From NCBI GenBank assembly GCA_947473475.1, contig CANJBZ010000003.1, positions 1-64,000 of the forward strand: a stretch of 64,000 nucleotides of DNA, read 5' to 3'. Positions 62,541-64,000 of the stretch are shown here, one piece after another. Source of the stretch: Alphaproteobacteria bacterium (GTDB lineage Bacteria > Pseudomonadota > Alphaproteobacteria > Micropepsales > Micropepsaceae). A program made the translations under genes and the position numbers. Numbering within the stretch: position 1 is the stretch's first letter; each line of letters opens with the position of its first letter. The notes under the pieces were generated by a model, which was not told where the DNA came from, made no database searches, and was given only the letters and a program-made list of their open reading frames with translations.

Positions 62541-63683
62541 ATGAATATAAAAGGTCCAATGACGCCACTACCTCTCATCGGTCTTTCCGTCGCGGAGCTG
62601 ACGGCGGCTTTGGAGGCAACCGGCCTCGATGCCAAGGCCGCGCGCATGCGCGCGCGCCAGTTGTGGAATTGGGTCTACGTTCACGGGGCGCGCGATTTCG
62701 CGGCCATGACCAATCTCGCCAAGGACTTTCGCGCCCGGAGCAGCGAGGCCTTCGGCCTGACGCGCCCGGAGATCGTGACCGAACAAATCTCCGAGGACGG
62801 CACGCGCAAATGGCTGCTGCGGACGGGGCCGGGTGTGGAATTCGAGACCGTTTACATACCGGAAGAAGATCGCGGCACGCTTTGCGTTTCCTCGCAGGTC
62901 GGCTGCACGCTCAATTGCCGCTTCTGCCACACAGGTACGCAGAAATTCGTCAAGAACCTGACGCCCTTTGAAATCGTGGGTCAGGTGATGGTGGCGCGCG
63001 ATGCGCTGGGCGATTGGCCTTCAACCAAAGAAAACCGCCGCGTCACCAATGTGGTGATGATGGGCATGGGTGAGCCGCTCTACAATTTCGACAATGTGAA
63101 AGCCGCCCTTGCCATTGTCGCCGACGGCGACGGCTTGGCGCTGTCCCGGCGGCGTATCACGCTGTCAACGGCCGGCGTCGTGCCGATGATCGAGCGCGCC
63201 GGAAACGAGATCGGCTCCTCGCTCGCCATTTCGCTCCACGCCGTGCGCGACGAGTTGCGCGACGTGCTTGTGCCGCTGAACAAGAAATACCCCATCGCCG
63301 AGCTGATGGCGGCGTGCCGGTCCTATCCCGGCGTTTCGAACGCGCGCCGGATCACGTTTGAATATGTGATGCTGAAGGGCGTCAACGACTCGCTCGCCGA
63401 TGCGCGCGGACTGGTGAAGCTGCTCGCCGGCATTCCGGCCAAGATCAATCTCATTCCCTTCAATCCGTGGCCCGGCGCACCCTACGAATGTTCGGACTGG
63501 GAGCAGATCGAGACCTTCGCCGAGATCGTCAATCGGGCCGGCTATGCCTCGCCGGTGCGCACGCCGCGCGGACGGGACATCATGGCGGCCTGCGGCCAAC
63601 TGAAAAGCGCCAGCGTCAAAGAGCGCGCCTCCACCCGCATGGCGCAAATGCAATCGGCCGAACTGGCGCGGATGCCGGAATAG
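62541..63683 (+). CDS. rlmN: dual-specificity 23S rRNA/tRNA (adenine-C2)-methyltransferase RlmN
   Basis: A 380-residue radical-SAM methyltransferase that modifies A2503 of 23S rRNA and A37 of some tRNAs. The cluster motif is [11 protein letters not shown] (CxxxCxxC), with [14 protein letters not shown], the SAM-binding [17 protein letters not shown], and the catalytic Cys near DIMAACGQL. The start is ATG 62541 or 62559. It follows the IalB gene by 42 bp on the same strand. Confidence 0.95.
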   Translation: MNIKGPMTPLPLIGLSVAELTAALEATGLDAKAARMRARQLWNWVYVHGARDFAAMTNLAKDFRARSSEAFGLTRPEIVTEQISEDGTRKWLLRTGPGVEFETVYIPEEDRGTLCVSSQVGCTLNCRFCHTGTQKFVKNLTPFEIVGQVMVARDALGDWPSTKENRRVTNVVMMGMGEPLYNFDNVKAALAIVADGDGLALSRRRITLSTAGVVPMIERAGNEIGSSLAISLHAVRDELRDVLVPLNKKYPIAELMAACRSYPGVSNARRITFEYVMLKGVNDSLADARGLVKLLAGIPAKINLIPFNPWPGAPYECSDWEQIETFAEIVNRAGYASPVRTPRGRDIMAACGQLKSASVKERASTRMAQMQSAELARMPE

Positions 63684-63798
63684 GCGCAACGGCCGCGACA
63701 TCGTAGCCGCTTGCCGTGACGCGGGTTCATGTCGGACATGCAATCGGTTCGGTGAGTGCCCGCTTGCTGAAGCGGAAAAATGGGTGAACCATACTATC

Positions 63799-64000
63799 AT
63801 GAGCGATGCCGCGCCCGCGATTGCCGACGTACCGCCCGAGCTGAATCCTTTGCTCGACCGGGTGGGGCTCGCGGAAGAATTTCGCCGCCGCGAGCGCATT
63901 CACATCCAGAATATCCTCACCGATCCGGCGGCGCGCCGTCTTTTTCAGGTGCTGCAACAGGAGACGCCCTGGACCGTCACTTTTAACAAGGGCGCCGACT
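63799..64000 (+). CDS. 2OG-Fe(II) oxygenase-like protein, 5' part (cut by window end)
   Basis: Not in the ORF track because it runs off the edge. It encodes MSDAAPAIADVPPELNPLLD then RVGLAEEFRRRERIHIQNIL and LFQVLQQETPWTVTFNKGAD. The R-x-H-I-x-N-I-L and ETPWT-x-F-N pattern is typical of the N-terminus of proline-hydroxylase-like 2OG-Fe(II) oxygenases; the HxD...H iron site would lie beyond the window. GGGTGA lies about 11 nt ahead of the ATG. Confidence 0.65.
   Translation, partial: MSDAAPAIADVPPELNPLLDRVGLAEEFRRRERIHIQNILTDPAARRLFQVLQQETPWTVTFNKGAD

Overview
The window reads as a chromosomal segment of a GC-rich alphaproteobacterium. The signs are an RpoH-type sigma factor with the alphaproteobacterial layout, an IalB-family protein, a GlcG/HbpS-rich periplasmic set, a TonB-dependent receptor beside aromatic-acid transporters, and GC-rich palindromic intergenic repeats of a kind common in this class. 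I cannot name the genus. A Rhizomicrobium/Micropepsaceae- or Hyphomicrobiales-like host would fit, but that is inference. The organism looks like an aerobic chemoheterotroph with many c-type cytochromes and exported enzymes. Almost the whole window is gene-dense.

Layout. Bases 1-523 hold the 3' end of an IS630-type transposase that has cut a DUF2971 gene. Bases 0.8-2.8 kb hold a SoxCD-like sulfite/sulfur dehydrogenase pair. Next come a periplasmic amidohydrolase, a small cytochrome c, a membrane histidine kinase, two small envelope proteins, and a response regulator plus a 1080-residue hybrid kinase with three almost identical PAS repeats. Bases 12.1-19.9 kb form an aromatic-acid block on the minus strand: TonB receptor, MHS-type MFS, Gfo/Idh/MocA dehydrogenase, AAHS-type MFS and a phthalate-dioxygenase-like Rieske oxygenase. 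A GNAT-isochorismatase-small-ORF operon (each gene overlapping the next by 4 nt) lies divergent from a LysR regulator. Bases 23.8-28.9 kb hold a Tat-exported thiamine-diphosphate enzyme followed after 1 bp by a c-type cytochrome, facing an operon of two GlcG/HbpS proteins and two exported double-ABM-domain proteins. This is the most unusual locus here.

From 29 to 36.4 kb are rpoH, rluD, a JAMM peptidase, tRNA-Glu(CTC), a solute-binding lipoprotein, two MBL-fold proteins and a methyltransferase. From 36.5 to 51.3 kb are a PhzF protein, an ACS-type MFS, an Att-like ABC exporter with a CrtC/AttH-like lipocalin, a Bax-inhibitor-1 protein, ybbP-ybbA divergent from tesA, then murJ-thpR, a zincin and phhB. 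From 51.4 to 64 kb are a carboxylesterase, a HepT/MntA toxin-antitoxin pair, acs, an FAH-family protein, a TPP riboswitch with thiC, a tandem pair of DUF6491-like proteins, asparaginase, a SpoU-type methyltransferase, an IalB-like protein, rlmN and the start of a 2OG-Fe(II) oxygenase.

A second layer of structure is a family of palindromic intergenic elements: paired hairpin ends in inverted orientation around unrelated 60-90 bp cores. They sit inside operons and in places supply the first or last codons of proteins (the SoxD-like cytochrome, YbbA, an 84-aa membrane protein). A related palindrome sits between the TPP riboswitch and the thiC start. Most long ORFs in the supplied track that oppose these genes are GC-rich shadows and were left out.
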